Shown in pieces: positions 28,901-37,795 of a stretch of 64,000 bases of DNA; position 1 is the stretch's first letter, and every line of letters starts with the position of its first letter. The translations under genes were made by a program, and so were the position numbers. Below the pieces are notes generated by a model. That model did not search any database. It worked only from the letters and a program-made list of their open reading frames with translations, and was not told the origin of the DNA. Source of the DNA: Actinomadura macra NBRC 14102. GTDB taxonomy: Bacteria; Actinomycetota; Actinomycetes; Streptosporangiales; Streptosporangiaceae. The DNA is taken from contig NZ_BCQT01000003.1 in the NCBI RefSeq assembly GCF_001552215.1, positions 62,001 to 126,000 of the forward strand. Direction: 5' to 3'.

Positions 28901-30190
28901 ATGTCCGCCATCACCATGAAGAACATCGTCAAGCGGTACGGCGACGGTTTCCCGGCCGTGAACGACGTGTCCCTGGACGTGCGGGACGGCGAGTTCATGA
29001 TCCTGGTCGGCCCGTCCGGCTGCGGGAAGTCCACGCTGCTGCGGATGATCGTCGGGCTGGAGGACATCACCTCCGGCGAGATGCTCATCGGCGACAAGGT
29101 GGTCAACCAGGTCGCGCCACGGCAGCGGAACCTGTCGATGGTGTTCCAGAACTACGCGCTCTACCCGCACCTCACCGTCTACGAGAACATCGCGTTCCCG
29201 CTGCGGCTGGCCAAGACCTCCGACGACGAGGTAAGGCGGCGCGTCACGGAGACGGCGGAGCTGCTGGAGCTGACCGAGAACCTGGAGCGCAAGCCCGCGA
29301 ACCTGTCCGGCGGGCAGCGGCAGCGCGTCGCGATGGGCCGGGCGATCGTCCGGCAGGCCGACGCGTTCCTGTTCGACGAGCCGCTGTCCAACCTGGACGC
29401 GAAGCTGCGCGGTCAGATGCGCACCGAGATCTCCCGGCTTCAGCGGCGGCTCGGCGTCACGACCGTGTACGTCACGCACGACCAGACGGAGGCGATGACG
29501 CTCGGCGACCGGGTCGCGGTGCTGCGCAAGGGTGTCCTCCAGCAGGTCGGCAGCCCCCGCGAACTGTACGAGGAGCCCATCAACCTGTTCGTGGCCGGGT
29601 TCATCGGCTCGCCGTCGATGAACTTCCTGCCCGCGTCCGTGGACGGGACGTTCCTGCAGACCCCGCTCGGCCGGTTCGAGGTCCGCGATGACCGCAAGGC
29701 CGCCGCCGTGGAGGGTCGCGAGGTCGTGCTCGTCGGCATCCGTCCCGAGCACTTCGAGGACGCCTCGCTCGTCGGCGAGGAGAAGAAGAGCCGGGGTAGC
29801 GTCGTCCAGGCTCATGTCGACGTCACGGAGTGGCTGGGCAACGAGCTGTACGCCTACGTCCCCTATGAGGCGCCGGCCGACCTCACCGCGCAGCTGCGGG
29901 ACCTGTCCCGCGAGCTCGACAGCGACCAGCTCCGCACGCAGGCCGTCGTGGCGCTGGACGCGGGAAGCGCCATCTCGCCCGGACGCGACGCCGAGCTGTG
30001 GATCGACACGTCCCGGATCCACATCTTCGACCCGTCCACCGGCGACAACCTCACCCGGGATGAGGAGCACGTCGCGCAGCTCGGCCGTGTCGCAGAGGAG
30101 GCCCGCGACGCGCAGCGCCGCGCCCAGCGGGAGCCCGCCGCGCCGGCCGGCGGCGCGGACTCCGGCGGCGCGTCGGTCGCCGAGCCCTGA
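28901..30190 (+). CDS. Sugar ABC transporter ATP-binding protein (UgpC/MsmK type)
   Basis: 429 residues. Walker A GPSGCGKST, Q-loop VFQNYALYPH, signature LSGGQRQRV, Walker B FLFDEPLSNLD and switch His in VTHDQTEAM are all intact. The C-terminal ~180 residues form the MOP/OB regulatory domain found in multi-sugar ATPases, plus an Ala/Gly-rich tail. It powers the importer encoded by the three preceding genes. It is followed after 1 bp by the DUF4032 gene. Confidence 0.95.
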   Translation: MSAITMKNIVKRYGDGFPAVNDVSLDVRDGEFMILVGPSGCGKSTLLRMIVGLEDITSGEMLIGDKVVNQVAPRQRNLSMVFQNYALYPHLTVYENIAFPLRLAKTSDDEVRRRVTETAELLELTENLERKPANLSGGQRQRVAMGRAIVRQADAFLFDEPLSNLDAKLRGQMRTEISRLQRRLGVTTVYVTHDQTEAMTLGDRVAVLRKGVLQQVGSPRELYEEPINLFVAGFIGSPSMNFLPASVDGTFLQTPLGRFEVRDDRKAAAVEGREVVLVGIRPEHFEDASLVGEEKKSRGSVVQAHVDVTEWLGNELYAYVPYEAPADLTAQLRDLSRELDSDQLRTQAVVALDAGSAISPGRDAELWIDTSRIHIFDPSTGDNLTRDEEHVAQLGRVAEEARDAQRRAQREPAAPAGGADSGGASVAEP

Positions 30191-30191
30191 C

Positions 30192-31457
30192 ATGCGCTTC
30201 GTCTTCAGCCCTCCGGCGGAGGCGGCGTCCGGCCTGCTGGACCTGTCGTGGCACGAGCCGCTCGAAGAGTGGGAGGACGAGCGGCTCGTGGAGATCAGGC
30301 AGCGCGGCCTGTCGCGACATCCCGTCCGGTTCGTGGCCGAGGCCGGGGTCGTGTACGCGCTGAAGGAGCTGGACGCGCGGCTCGCCCGCCGCGAGTACCG
30401 GCTGCTGCGCAGCCTGCGCGACCTCGGGCTGCCCGCCGTCGAGGTGGTCGGTGTCGTCGTCGATCGCCCCGGCCTGGACGCGATTCTCGTCACCCGGTTC
30501 CTCGATTACTCCAGTTCCTACCGGGCCCTGTTCGCCAACGCCCGCTACGGCCATCCGACCGACCGCCTCCAGGACGCCCTGGTGGAGCTGCTCGTCCGCC
30601 TTCACCTGGCGGGTTTCATGTGGGGTGACTGTTCCCTGTCCAACGTCCTGTTCCGTATGGACGCGGGCGCGTTCGCCGCCTACCTCGTCGATGCCGAGAC
30701 GGCCGAGCTGCACCCGGCCCTGTCCGAGGGCCAGCGGGGCTACGACCTCGACCTGGCCCGTGAGCGCATCGCCGGTGAGCTGTTCGACCTCCAGGCGGCC
30801 GGGACCTTGCCGCCCGTCGACCCGATCGAGGTCGCCGACGACACCGTCCGCCGTTACCACGCGCTGTGGGACGAGCTGACCCGCGAGGAGATCCTGCACC
30901 CCGAGGACCAGCGGTACCGCATCGCCGACCGGCTCCGCCGCATCAACTCGCTCGGCTTCGACGTCGACGAGGTCGAGCTGGTCGACGCGGGCCCTGTCGC
31001 CGGTGAGGGGACGACCCCCCACACCTCCGGGAACGGACCGGGCGGAGCGCGCCTGCGCGTCCGCACCCGCGTGGCAGAACCCGGCCACCATCGCCGCATC
31101 CTGATGGCCAGGACCGGTCTCGGCGCCCAGGAGAACCAGGCCCGCCGCCTCCTGAACGACATCGCCGCCTACCGGGGGTACCTGGAACGGGTGAAAGGCG
31201 GCCCGGTGCCCGAGGTCGTCGCGTCCAACACGTGGCTCGCCGAGGTGTACGAGCGAGTCGTCCGTGCCATCCCGGCAGACCTCCGCGACCGCCTCGACGA
31301 GGTCGAGATCTTCCACGAGATCCTGGAACACCGCTGGTTCCTGTCGGAGCGGGCGGGCCGCGACGTCGGTACCACGGAGGCGGCGCGCGACTACTTCGAC
31401 TCCGTCTTGCCGACCGTCCCGGAGGACCTGACCGAGACCGGACGGCCGCCAAGTTGA
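30192..31457 (+). CDS. DUF4032 protein with kinase-like fold
   Basis: 421 residues, starting 1 bp after the ATPase stop. The N-terminal ~230 residues resemble the lipopolysaccharide-kinase (WaaP/Kdo) fold: VVYALKELDARLARREYRLL provides a candidate ATP-binding Lys, GFMWGDCSLSNVLF looks like a catalytic loop in which the usual His is Trp, and AYLVDAETAE supplies a metal-binding Asp. The C-terminal half is the DUF4032 domain. Its tight linkage suggests it phosphorylates an imported sugar or controls the transporter; this is inference. Confidence 0.85.
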   Translation: MRFVFSPPAEAASGLLDLSWHEPLEEWEDERLVEIRQRGLSRHPVRFVAEAGVVYALKELDARLARREYRLLRSLRDLGLPAVEVVGVVVDRPGLDAILVTRFLDYSSSYRALFANARYGHPTDRLQDALVELLVRLHLAGFMWGDCSLSNVLFRMDAGAFAAYLVDAETAELHPALSEGQRGYDLDLARERIAGELFDLQAAGTLPPVDPIEVADDTVRRYHALWDELTREEILHPEDQRYRIADRLRRINSLGFDVDEVELVDAGPVAGEGTTPHTSGNGPGGARLRVRTRVAEPGHHRRILMARTGLGAQENQARRLLNDIAAYRGYLERVKGGPVPEVVASNTWLAEVYERVVRAIPADLRDRLDEVEIFHEILEHRWFLSERAGRDVGTTEAARDYFDSVLPTVPEDLTETGRPPS

Positions 31458-31480
31458 TCTTGTCTGAGACGATCGGTGAC

Positions 31481-32164
31481 ATGTACGAGCGCTTCGCCCA
31501 CGAGTACGCCGCCCACGCCGAGAACAGCGCCTACAACGCCTTCTACGACCGTCCCGCCGTCCTCGGCCTCGCGGGCGACGTCGCGGGCCGGACGGTCTTC
31601 GACGCGGCCTGCGGCCCCGGCCTGTACGCCCGCGAGCTGCTCGATCGCGGCGCCCGCGTGCTCGGCTGCGACGCCTCCCCGACCTTCGTCGCCATGGCCC
31701 GCGACCGTACCGGCGGCCTGGCCGATCTCCGTGTCCACGATCTGGCCGCCCCGCTCACGTGGGTCGAGGACGGCTCGGTCGACCTCGTCGTCCTCGCCTT
31801 GGCCCTGCACTACATCGACGACCGGACGACCCTGCTCCGCGAACTCCGCCGCATCCTCACCCCCACCGGGGCGCTCGTCCTGTCGACCGAGCACCCCACG
31901 ACGGCGTGGCTCCGCTTGGGCGGCTCGTACTTCACCACCGAGCTCGTGGAGGAGTCCCTCAGCGACGAGCACGACTGGCCCATCCGCGCCTGGCGCCGTC
32001 CCCTCACCGTCACCTGCGCCGAGTTCCGTGAGGCCGGCTTCCTCATCGAGGAACTCCTCGAACCCCGTCCCGCCCCCGGGATGGCCGAGCGCTACCCCGA
32101 CGACCACACCAAGCTCAACGAGTGCCCCGCCTTCATCGCCTTCCGCCTAGTTCCCGTCCCGTGA
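31481..32164 (+). CDS. Class I SAM-dependent methyltransferase
   Basis: 227 residues, a single Rossmann domain: VFDAACGPGLYARELLDRGA is the SAM loop, VLGCDASPTF the acidic second strand and LRELRRILTPTGALVLSTEH the usual post-motif. The C-terminal half (ELVEESLSDEHDW ... RAWRRPLTVTCAEFREAGF) is typical of small-molecule methyltransferases. It starts 23 bp after the DUF4032 gene and may end the same operon. The substrate is unknown. Confidence 0.9.
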   Translation: MYERFAHEYAAHAENSAYNAFYDRPAVLGLAGDVAGRTVFDAACGPGLYARELLDRGARVLGCDASPTFVAMARDRTGGLADLRVHDLAAPLTWVEDGSVDLVVLALALHYIDDRTTLLRELRRILTPTGALVLSTEHPTTAWLRLGGSYFTTELVEESLSDEHDWPIRAWRRPLTVTCAEFREAGFLIEELLEPRPAPGMAERYPDDHTKLNECPAFIAFRLVPVP

Positions 32165-32181
32165 CGGGGCGGGGATCTTGC

Positions 32182-32337
32182 CTATGCCCAGGGTGTTCTC
32201 GGTGGGCAGGAGGCCGCTCTCCAGGCGAAGTGGCTGGGCCAACGCGTGTCCGTTCTGTGGCCCAGGGGCTCGGCTTCGAGGAACACGTCGGGCGAGTACC
32301 AGAAAAAGGCGTGGACGGGTTCGAGTTGGTGCCACAT
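32182..32337 (-). pseudogene. Remnant of a SalK/SCO6745-type helical protein gene
   Basis: The 51-residue frame starts MWHQLEPVHAFFWYSP and later reads SHFAWRA. It matches the N-terminal region of the SalK/SCO6745 family, whose members typically begin with a WQLLEPVHAVxYFSP-like block and have an FAGRAAPLG block. The family protein is several times longer, and the frame breaks after ~50 residues, so this is a decayed fragment. Identification rests on memory of the family motif. Confidence 0.5.
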
Positions 32338-32393
32338 CTGGCAGGCCGGGCGCGGATCGCGCAACGCGGGCTCTCTCGGTCGGTGTGACCCAA

Positions 32394-32413
32394 GACTGAC
32401 ATGATCGTCAGTC
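32394..32413. promoter_or_regulatory. Perfect inverted repeat in the 32.3-32.9 kb gap
   Basis: GACTGAC-atgatc-GTCAGTC, 7-bp arms. It could be an operator left behind by the decayed gene beside it. The rest of 32338-32906 shows no gene; a TTGTCA element near 32608 could be part of a promoter. Confidence 0.35.
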
Positions 32414-32906
32414 GGCGGCATGACCCGGGCGGTGGCGCTGCCATCTCCGCCCACCGGGCGAAAAACGCTGATGAAACGGACGGTGACCGATGGGGACCGT
32501 CCAGCGAATCGAGCCCGGTGGGTGGAGAATATGGGTTACTCATGTGACCCGTGAGCAGTGGCGAACGCGCCGCGGATGAGCAATCAGTGGCCTGGTGTTT
32601 ACTTTTGTCACAATCCGCGGATGGACCGTTAAGTCATACCGTAGGCTCCGCCACAAGCGGACTTGTAAGCCCTCGAACACCGCCGAAGCCGTCCTCAGGT
32701 CCGGCCCGCCGCGCGCCCCGGCTGGCCGGTGTACGGGCCGCCCCCGGCTCCGAAAGGTCAAGACCCAGCCGTCCAGTGCATTGCCTGATCACTCACCGCA
32801 GGTGAGTGGTCGCGATGCGCTTCCGAACCTTGTGTGGTGATGCAGTGACACTCGGCACGACGGACCTCGGCTCCCGCGACCGCGGCGCCTCGCGGCGGGC
32901 AGCCTC

Positions 32907-33317
32907 GTGAGCGCGGGGATGGAGCGGCTCGGTGAGCCGCTCGGCTTCACCGCCGACCCGGGGGAGGGGCGCCGGGCGCGCCGTACCGTCCGTGAGCGCG
33001 CAGCCAAGATCGTGGCCGACACGACGTTGCTGGACGACGTGGAGCTGATGAGCGCCGAGGCCATCGCCAACGCCATCCTGCACGGCTCCGGGGTGATCAG
33101 GGTGACGGTCTCGACGGACGGACGGCGGCTGCGGGTGGAGGTCGCCGACGACGGCCCGGCCCGCGACGACGTGCACCGCCGCCGCCGCATCGACCACGGG
33201 CGCGGACTCACCGTCATCGATGCGCTGGCGGAGGAGTGGGGCCTGGACCAGACGCCCCGCCGCACCCAGCTGTGGTTCGAAGTGGACGCCGCCGGCGCTC
33301 GCCTGGCCGAGCTCTAG
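32907..33317 (+). CDS. Anti-sigma-factor-type ATP-binding protein (HATPase_c, RsbW-like)
   Basis: 136 residues. The GHKL ATP-binding motifs are present: N-box EAIANAILHGSG, G1 box VEVADDGPA and G2 region HGRGLTVIDALAEEWG. Such single-domain proteins are common in actinomycetes and bind sigma factors or anti-anti-sigma proteins. No sigma partner is adjacent. The start is GTG; an ATG 12 nt later is possible. Confidence 0.88.
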   Translation: MSAGMERLGEPLGFTADPGEGRRARRTVRERAAKIVADTTLLDDVELMSAEAIANAILHGSGVIRVTVSTDGRRLRVEVADDGPARDDVHRRRRIDHGRGLTVIDALAEEWGLDQTPRRTQLWFEVDAAGARLAEL

Positions 33318-33461
33318 AACTCCTCGGTCGCGCGCCGGCGCCGCGCTTGCCCTTCACCTGCATCGGCCCCGGCGTCCGCATCGTGGCTGTGACCAGCCCC
33401 TATTTTCGTGCGCAAAGTTTCCTGCTGCGCACCTGCTCAGTGTGGGTAGGGTGGGCGAACC

Positions 33462-34085
33462 ATGGCGACGACGACCGGCGAGACAACGACCGGGGAGACG
33501 ACGACCGGTGGGCTGCGCGAGCGCAAGAAGGAGGCGACGCGCCGGGCCCTGCATGAGGCCGCCATGCGCCTCGCGGTCGAACACGGCTTGGACGAGGTCA
33601 CCGTGGAGGCCATCGCCGACGCGGCCGGTGTCTCCCGGCGCACCTTCTCCAACTACTTCGCCGGCAAGGAGGACGCGCTCCTCTACAGCGACGAGCAGCG
33701 GATGCGCCGGCTGGTGGAGACCTTCGCGTCCCGTCCGGCCGGAGAGAGCGCGTGGGCGGCGCTGCGTGCCTCGTTCCACGTCCTGCTCGCCGAGCAGGGC
33801 GAACCCGATCCGCAGTGGGCCGCGCAGGCGCGTCTGGCCCGCGCCCATCCGTCCGTCCTGGCGCGGCAGCTCGGCCACTACGCCACGTTCGAGCGCAGCC
33901 TCGCCGACCTGATCGCCGACCGTGACGGCCTCCCGTCCGGTTCGCTGCGCTCGCGTGCCATGGCGGGCGCCTTCATCAGCACGCTTCGTCTGGCGGCGCA
34001 CATCTGGATCGACAATCAGCCGCCCCGGCCCCTCGGCGAGGTGGCCGACGAGCTCTTCGAGGAGATGGCGAGCCCCTTCAGGTGA
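33462..34085 (+). CDS. TetR family transcriptional regulator with repeated N-terminus
   Basis: 207 residues. The first ~16 residues are three copies of TTTG(E/G), encoded by a 15-bp tandem repeat. The HTH follows: ATRRALHEAAMRLAVEHGLD and VTVEAIADAAGVSRRTFSNY, then FAGKEDAL. The C-terminal part fits the group that includes mycofactocin-type TetR proteins. It is convergent with poxB, 27 bp away. Its target is not evident. Confidence 0.92.
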   Translation: MATTTGETTTGETTTGGLRERKKEATRRALHEAAMRLAVEHGLDEVTVEAIADAAGVSRRTFSNYFAGKEDALLYSDEQRMRRLVETFASRPAGESAWAALRASFHVLLAEQGEPDPQWAAQARLARAHPSVLARQLGHYATFERSLADLIADRDGLPSGSLRSRAMAGAFISTLRLAAHIWIDNQPPRPLGEVADELFEEMASPFR

Positions 34086-34112
34086 CACCCGCTCGTCGGC
34101 CCCTGCCGGTGC

Positions 34113-35846
34113 TCATCTCCGGGGGATGTTGCGGAGGTTGCTGCGGGCGAGGTCGAGCATCTTGCCCACGCCGCCGGTGAGGACGGTCTTGCCCGCGGCC
34201 AGCGCGAAACCCTTGACCTGTTGCGACGTGATGTGCGGGGGGATGGACAGGGCGTTCGGGTCGGTGACGACGTCCAGCAGGTAGGGCCCGGGGGCGGCGA
34301 GGGCCCGCGACAGCGCGGAGCGGACGTCGGCGGGACGTTCCACCCGGGCTGAGTCGATCCCGGCGGCTTCGGCGATCGCGGCGAAGTCGACGGCCTCGTG
34401 GTCGGTCTCGTAGGAGGGGAGGCCGTCCACCATCATCTCCAGCCGCACCATGCCGAGCGACGCGTTGTTGAACAGGATGATCTTCACGGGGACGCGGTGG
34501 AGCTTCACCGTGAGCAACTCGCCGAGGAGCATCCCGAGGCCGCCGTCGCCGGAGACGGAGATGACCTGGCGGCCGGGAGCCCCGTACTGCGCGCCGATCG
34601 CGTGCGGCAGGGCGTTCGCCATCGACCCGTGGACGAACGAGCCCAGCACGCGGCGGCGCCCGTTCGGGGTGATGTAGCGGGCCACCCAGACGTTGCACAT
34701 GCCGGTGTCGACGGTGAAGATCGCGTCGTCGGCGGCAAGGTCGTCCAGGACGCTCGCGACGTACTCGGGGTGGATCGGCATGTGCCGGTCTATGTCGCGT
34801 GTGTAGGCGGAGACGACGCCTTCCAGAGCGCGCGCGTGCCGGTGCAGCATCTCGTCGAGGTAGGCGTGGTCATTCTTCTGCTCGACCTTTTCCAGGACGA
34901 GTCGGAGCGTCACCCCAATGTCCCCATGGACGGCCAGGTCCAGCGGGGTACGACGACCCAGCCGGGCGGGGTCGGTGTCCACTTGGATGGTGTTCTTGCC
35001 CGGCAGGAAAGGGTCGTACGGGAAGTCGGTACCGAGCAGCAGGACGAGATCGGCCTCTTGCATCGCCTCGTAACAGGCGCCGTAGCCGAGCAAGCCGCTC
35101 ATGCCGACGTCGAACGGGTTGTCGTACTGGATCCACTCCTTGCCGCGCAGTGCGTGCCCGACCGGTGACAGCACCTCGTGGGCCAGCGCCATCACCTCGC
35201 CGTGGGCGTCCCTGACCCCGGAGCCGCAGAACAGCATCACCTTGCGCGCCCGGTTCAGCGCGCCCGCGAGCTGGGCTACCTGGTCGGGCGGCGGGTGCAC
35301 GACGCCCTTGCGGACGAGCAGGTCGTGGTCGCCGGTGGGCCCGGCGGCGTCCTTGCTGGCGATGTCTCCGGGCAGCGTCACGACCGCGACGCCGCCGAGC
35401 CCGACCGCGTGCTGGATCGCGGTGCGCAGGATCCGCGGCATCTGCGCCGGACCGTTGATCATCTCGCAGTAGTGGCTGCACTCGGTGAACAGCCGCTCGG
35501 GGTGGGTCTCCTGGAAGTAGCCGGTGCCGATCTGCGTGCTCGGAATCTGCGAGGCCAGCGCGAGCACCGGCGCCCCCGAGCGGTGCGCGTCGTACAGGCC
35601 CTGGATCAGATGGGTGTTGCCGGGGCCGCAACTTCCCGCGCACACCGCGAGCCGTCCGGTGGTCTGGGCCTCGGCCGCCGCCGCGAAAGCGCCCGCCTCC
35701 TCGTTGCGGACGTGCACCCACTCGATGCCGCCCGCACGGCGGACGGCGTCCACGACCGGGTTGAGGCTGTCGCCCACCACCCCGTAGATCCGGCGGACGC
35801 CGACCTGTCGCAGCACCTCGATGAACTGATCGGCGACGGTCGCCAT
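34113..35846 (-). CDS. poxB: Pyruvate oxidase/quinone-dependent pyruvate dehydrogenase, TPP enzyme
   Basis: 577 residues; a TPP- and FAD-dependent enzyme that decarboxylates pyruvate to acetate, with electrons passed to the quinone pool. The N-terminal catalytic Glu is in HVRNEEAGAFAAAAEAQ. The TPP/Mg motif begins SVSGDGGLGMLLGEL and continues to NNASLGMVRLEM. CSHYCEMINGPAQMPRILRT is typical of PoxB. Length is normal. The 35847-35965 gap to the divergent marR gene is AT-rich (GATAATCAATCC) and likely holds both promoters. Confidence 0.93.
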   Translation of the reverse strand: MATVADQFIEVLRQVGVRRIYGVVGDSLNPVVDAVRRAGGIEWVHVRNEEAGAFAAAAEAQTTGRLAVCAGSCGPGNTHLIQGLYDAHRSGAPVLALASQIPSTQIGTGYFQETHPERLFTECSHYCEMINGPAQMPRILRTAIQHAVGLGGVAVVTLPGDIASKDAAGPTGDHDLLVRKGVVHPPPDQVAQLAGALNRARKVMLFCGSGVRDAHGEVMALAHEVLSPVGHALRGKEWIQYDNPFDVGMSGLLGYGACYEAMQEADLVLLLGTDFPYDPFLPGKNTIQVDTDPARLGRRTPLDLAVHGDIGVTLRLVLEKVEQKNDHAYLDEMLHRHARALEGVVSAYTRDIDRHMPIHPEYVASVLDDLAADDAIFTVDTGMCNVWVARYITPNGRRRVLGSFVHGSMANALPHAIGAQYGAPGRQVISVSGDGGLGMLLGELLTVKLHRVPVKIILFNNASLGMVRLEMMVDGLPSYETDHEAVDFAAIAEAAGIDSARVERPADVRSALSRALAAPGPYLLDVVTDPNALSIPPHITSQQVKGFALAAGKTVLTGGVGKMLDLARSNLRNIPRR

Positions 35847-35965
35847 CGTCCCCCCACATCCCGAGATCGTTCCAAGGGGAGATGCCCGATGATCGTCGTG
35901 CTGACACCCGGACGATAATCAATCCATGAACCAACCAATTCCGGCCCGACGCTAAGGTGTCGCCC

Positions 35966-36508
35966 ATGGGAGACGGCGGGGCGAGCGGCGGTGAGGAGCT
36001 GGATTTCTGGTCGTTCGTCGATCTCGCCGGCGCGCGGCTCTCGGAGGAGTTCGGATTCCCTCACCGCCTCGCCACACGGCTGTTGCTGACCCTCAACCGG
36101 GCTTCGGCGATCGTCACCTACGACCTGGAGTCCACGGTGCACCGGCCGCGCGGGCACTCCTGGGCGGCGTTCCGATTGTTGTTCGTCACCTGGCTCGCCG
36201 GGCCACTGGAGCCGGGACGGGCCGCAACGCTCGCCGGAATGAGCAGGGCCGCGGTGTCCAATCTGGCCAAGACGCTGGTCGCGGACGGGATGATGGTCCG
36301 CACCCGGGGCAAGCGCGACGGCCGCTCGGTGATCCTGTCGCTGACCGAAAAGGGCGGCCGCGCCATGCTGGAGATCTTCGCCGCCCAGAACGAGCGCGAG
36401 CGGCAGTGGGCGAGCGTGCTGACCGAGACCGAGCAGGACATCCTCATCATGCTGCTCGACAAGCTCATCGTGGGCCGCGTCCAGTTCGACGTTCGCGAGC
36501 GGAGCTGA
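35966..36508 (+). CDS. MarR family regulator, probably of the homogentisate operon
   Basis: 180 residues with a winged helix (SWAAFRLLFVTWLAGPLEPG, then ATLAGMSRAAVSNLAKTLVA and the wing TRGKRDGRSVILSLTEKG). The ATG at 35966 has AAGG 8 nt upstream; a GTG 9 nt earlier is an alternative. It lies directly upstream of hmgA on the same strand, with a palindrome in the ~95-bp gap, so it probably represses tyrosine catabolism. This is inference from position. Confidence 0.92.
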   Translation: MGDGGASGGEELDFWSFVDLAGARLSEEFGFPHRLATRLLLTLNRASAIVTYDLESTVHRPRGHSWAAFRLLFVTWLAGPLEPGRAATLAGMSRAAVSNLAKTLVADGMMVRTRGKRDGRSVILSLTEKGGRAMLEIFAAQNERERQWASVLTETEQDILIMLLDKLIVGRVQFDVRERS

Positions 36509-36568
36509 GACTCTCCCCGGACCCCCCACTTCCCTGAATCCTCGAACCCCCGTAGTGTCGGCCAAAAG

Positions 36569-36586
36569 TAATACACGCGTTTATCA
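36569..36586 (+). promoter_or_regulatory. Candidate MarR operator before hmgA
   Basis: TAATACACGCGTTTATCA, an AT-rich imperfect palindrome centred on ACGCGT, between the regulator gene and hmgA. Seven of nine base pairs match. Confidence 0.5.
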
Positions 36587-36604
36587 TTTCGGGAGGCGAG
36601 GGCC

Positions 36605-37795
36605 ATGGCCCACTACCGCCGGGCCGGCGACGTGCCGCCGAAGCGGCATACCCAGCACAGGGACGGCGCGGAGCGGCTCTATTTCGAGGAGTTGATGGGC
36701 GAAGAGGGTTTCTCCTCGGACTCGTCCCTGCTCTATCACCGTGAGATCCCGTCCGCGATCGTCGACTCCCGGCCGTGGGAGATCCCGGAAGCGGTGACCA
36801 CGCCCAACCATCCGCTCAAGCCCCGCCATCTTAAACTGCACGAGTTGTTCCCCAAGGAGACCTGGGACGAGACGGACGCGGTCACCGGGCGGCGGCTCGT
36901 CCTCGGCAACGCCGACGTCCGCCTCTCCTATGTCGTCACCTCCGGCGACTCGCCGCTGTACCGTAACGCGACCGGCGACGAGATCGTCTATGTCGAGTCC
37001 GGTGCCGCGACCGTCGAGACGGTCTTCGGGGCTTTGGAGGCGAAGGAGGGCGACTATGTCGTCGTCCCGACGTCCACGACCCATCGCTGGCTGCCCACCG
37101 GCGGCGAGCCGCTCCGCGCGTACGTCGTCGAGGCGACCGGCCATATCGCGCCGCCCAAGCGGTATCTGTCGCGTTTCGGGCAGTTTCTAGAGAACGCCCC
37201 CTACTGCGAGCGCGACCTGCGCGGCCCCGGGAACCCCCTCCAGATGGAGGGCTCCGACGTGGACGTGCTGGTCAAGCATCGCGGCCCCGGCGGCGTCACC
37301 GGGACCCGGCTCACCTACGCGCGGCACCCGTTCGACGTCGTCGGCTGGGACGGCTGCCTGTACCCCTACGCCTTCAGCGTGCACGACTTCGAGCCGATCA
37401 CCGGCCGCGTCCACCAGCCGCCGCCGGTTCACCAAGTCTTCGAAGGGCACAACTTCGTCGTGTGCAATTTCGTCCCACGCAAGGTGGACTATCACCCGCT
37501 GTCCATTCCCGTGCCCTACTACCACTCCAACGTGGATTCCGACGAGGTCATGTTCTATTGTGGCGGCGACTACGAGGCCCGCAAGGGCTCGGGGATCGGG
37601 CAGGGCTCGGTCTCGGTCCACCCCGGTGGGCTCGCGCACGGCCCGCAGCCCGGCGCGTACGAGCGCAGTATCGGTGCCGAGTTCTTCGACGAGCTGGCCG
37701 TCATGGTCGACACCTTCCGCCCGCTGGAGCTGGGGGAAGGCGGTCTGGCCTGCGAGGATCCCGGCTACGCCTGGACGTGGGCGAGGCGGTCGTGA
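36605..37795 (+). CDS. hmgA: Homogentisate 1,2-dioxygenase
   Basis: 396 residues; it opens the ring of homogentisate to maleylacetoacetate in Tyr/Phe breakdown, using non-haem Fe(II). The cupin signature is clear: YHSNVDSDEVMFYCGGDY carries ligand His307 and the acidic ligand (Asp313 or Glu314), and HPGGLAHGPQPGAYE carries His345. It is shorter than the ~440-residue human/Pseudomonas type, as is usual for the actinobacterial branch. GGGAGG precedes the ATG. It overlaps the next gene by 4 bp. Confidence 0.94.
   Translation: MAHYRRAGDVPPKRHTQHRDGAERLYFEELMGEEGFSSDSSLLYHREIPSAIVDSRPWEIPEAVTTPNHPLKPRHLKLHELFPKETWDETDAVTGRRLVLGNADVRLSYVVTSGDSPLYRNATGDEIVYVESGAATVETVFGALEAKEGDYVVVPTSTTHRWLPTGGEPLRAYVVEATGHIAPPKRYLSRFGQFLENAPYCERDLRGPGNPLQMEGSDVDVLVKHRGPGGVTGTRLTYARHPFDVVGWDGCLYPYAFSVHDFEPITGRVHQPPPVHQVFEGHNFVVCNFVPRKVDYHPLSIPVPYYHSNVDSDEVMFYCGGDYEARKGSGIGQGSVSVHPGGLAHGPQPGAYERSIGAEFFDELAVMVDTFRPLELGEGGLACEDPGYAWTWARRS

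Noticed and set aside
27911..30493. Minus-strand open frame of 860 codons across the ABC importer
   Set aside because: Antisense to permease, ATPase and DUF4032 genes, which have all expected motifs.
32316..32340. tRNA-like GGTTCGAG string
   Set aside because: No cloverleaf can be formed around it; it lies in the SalK-type gene remnant.
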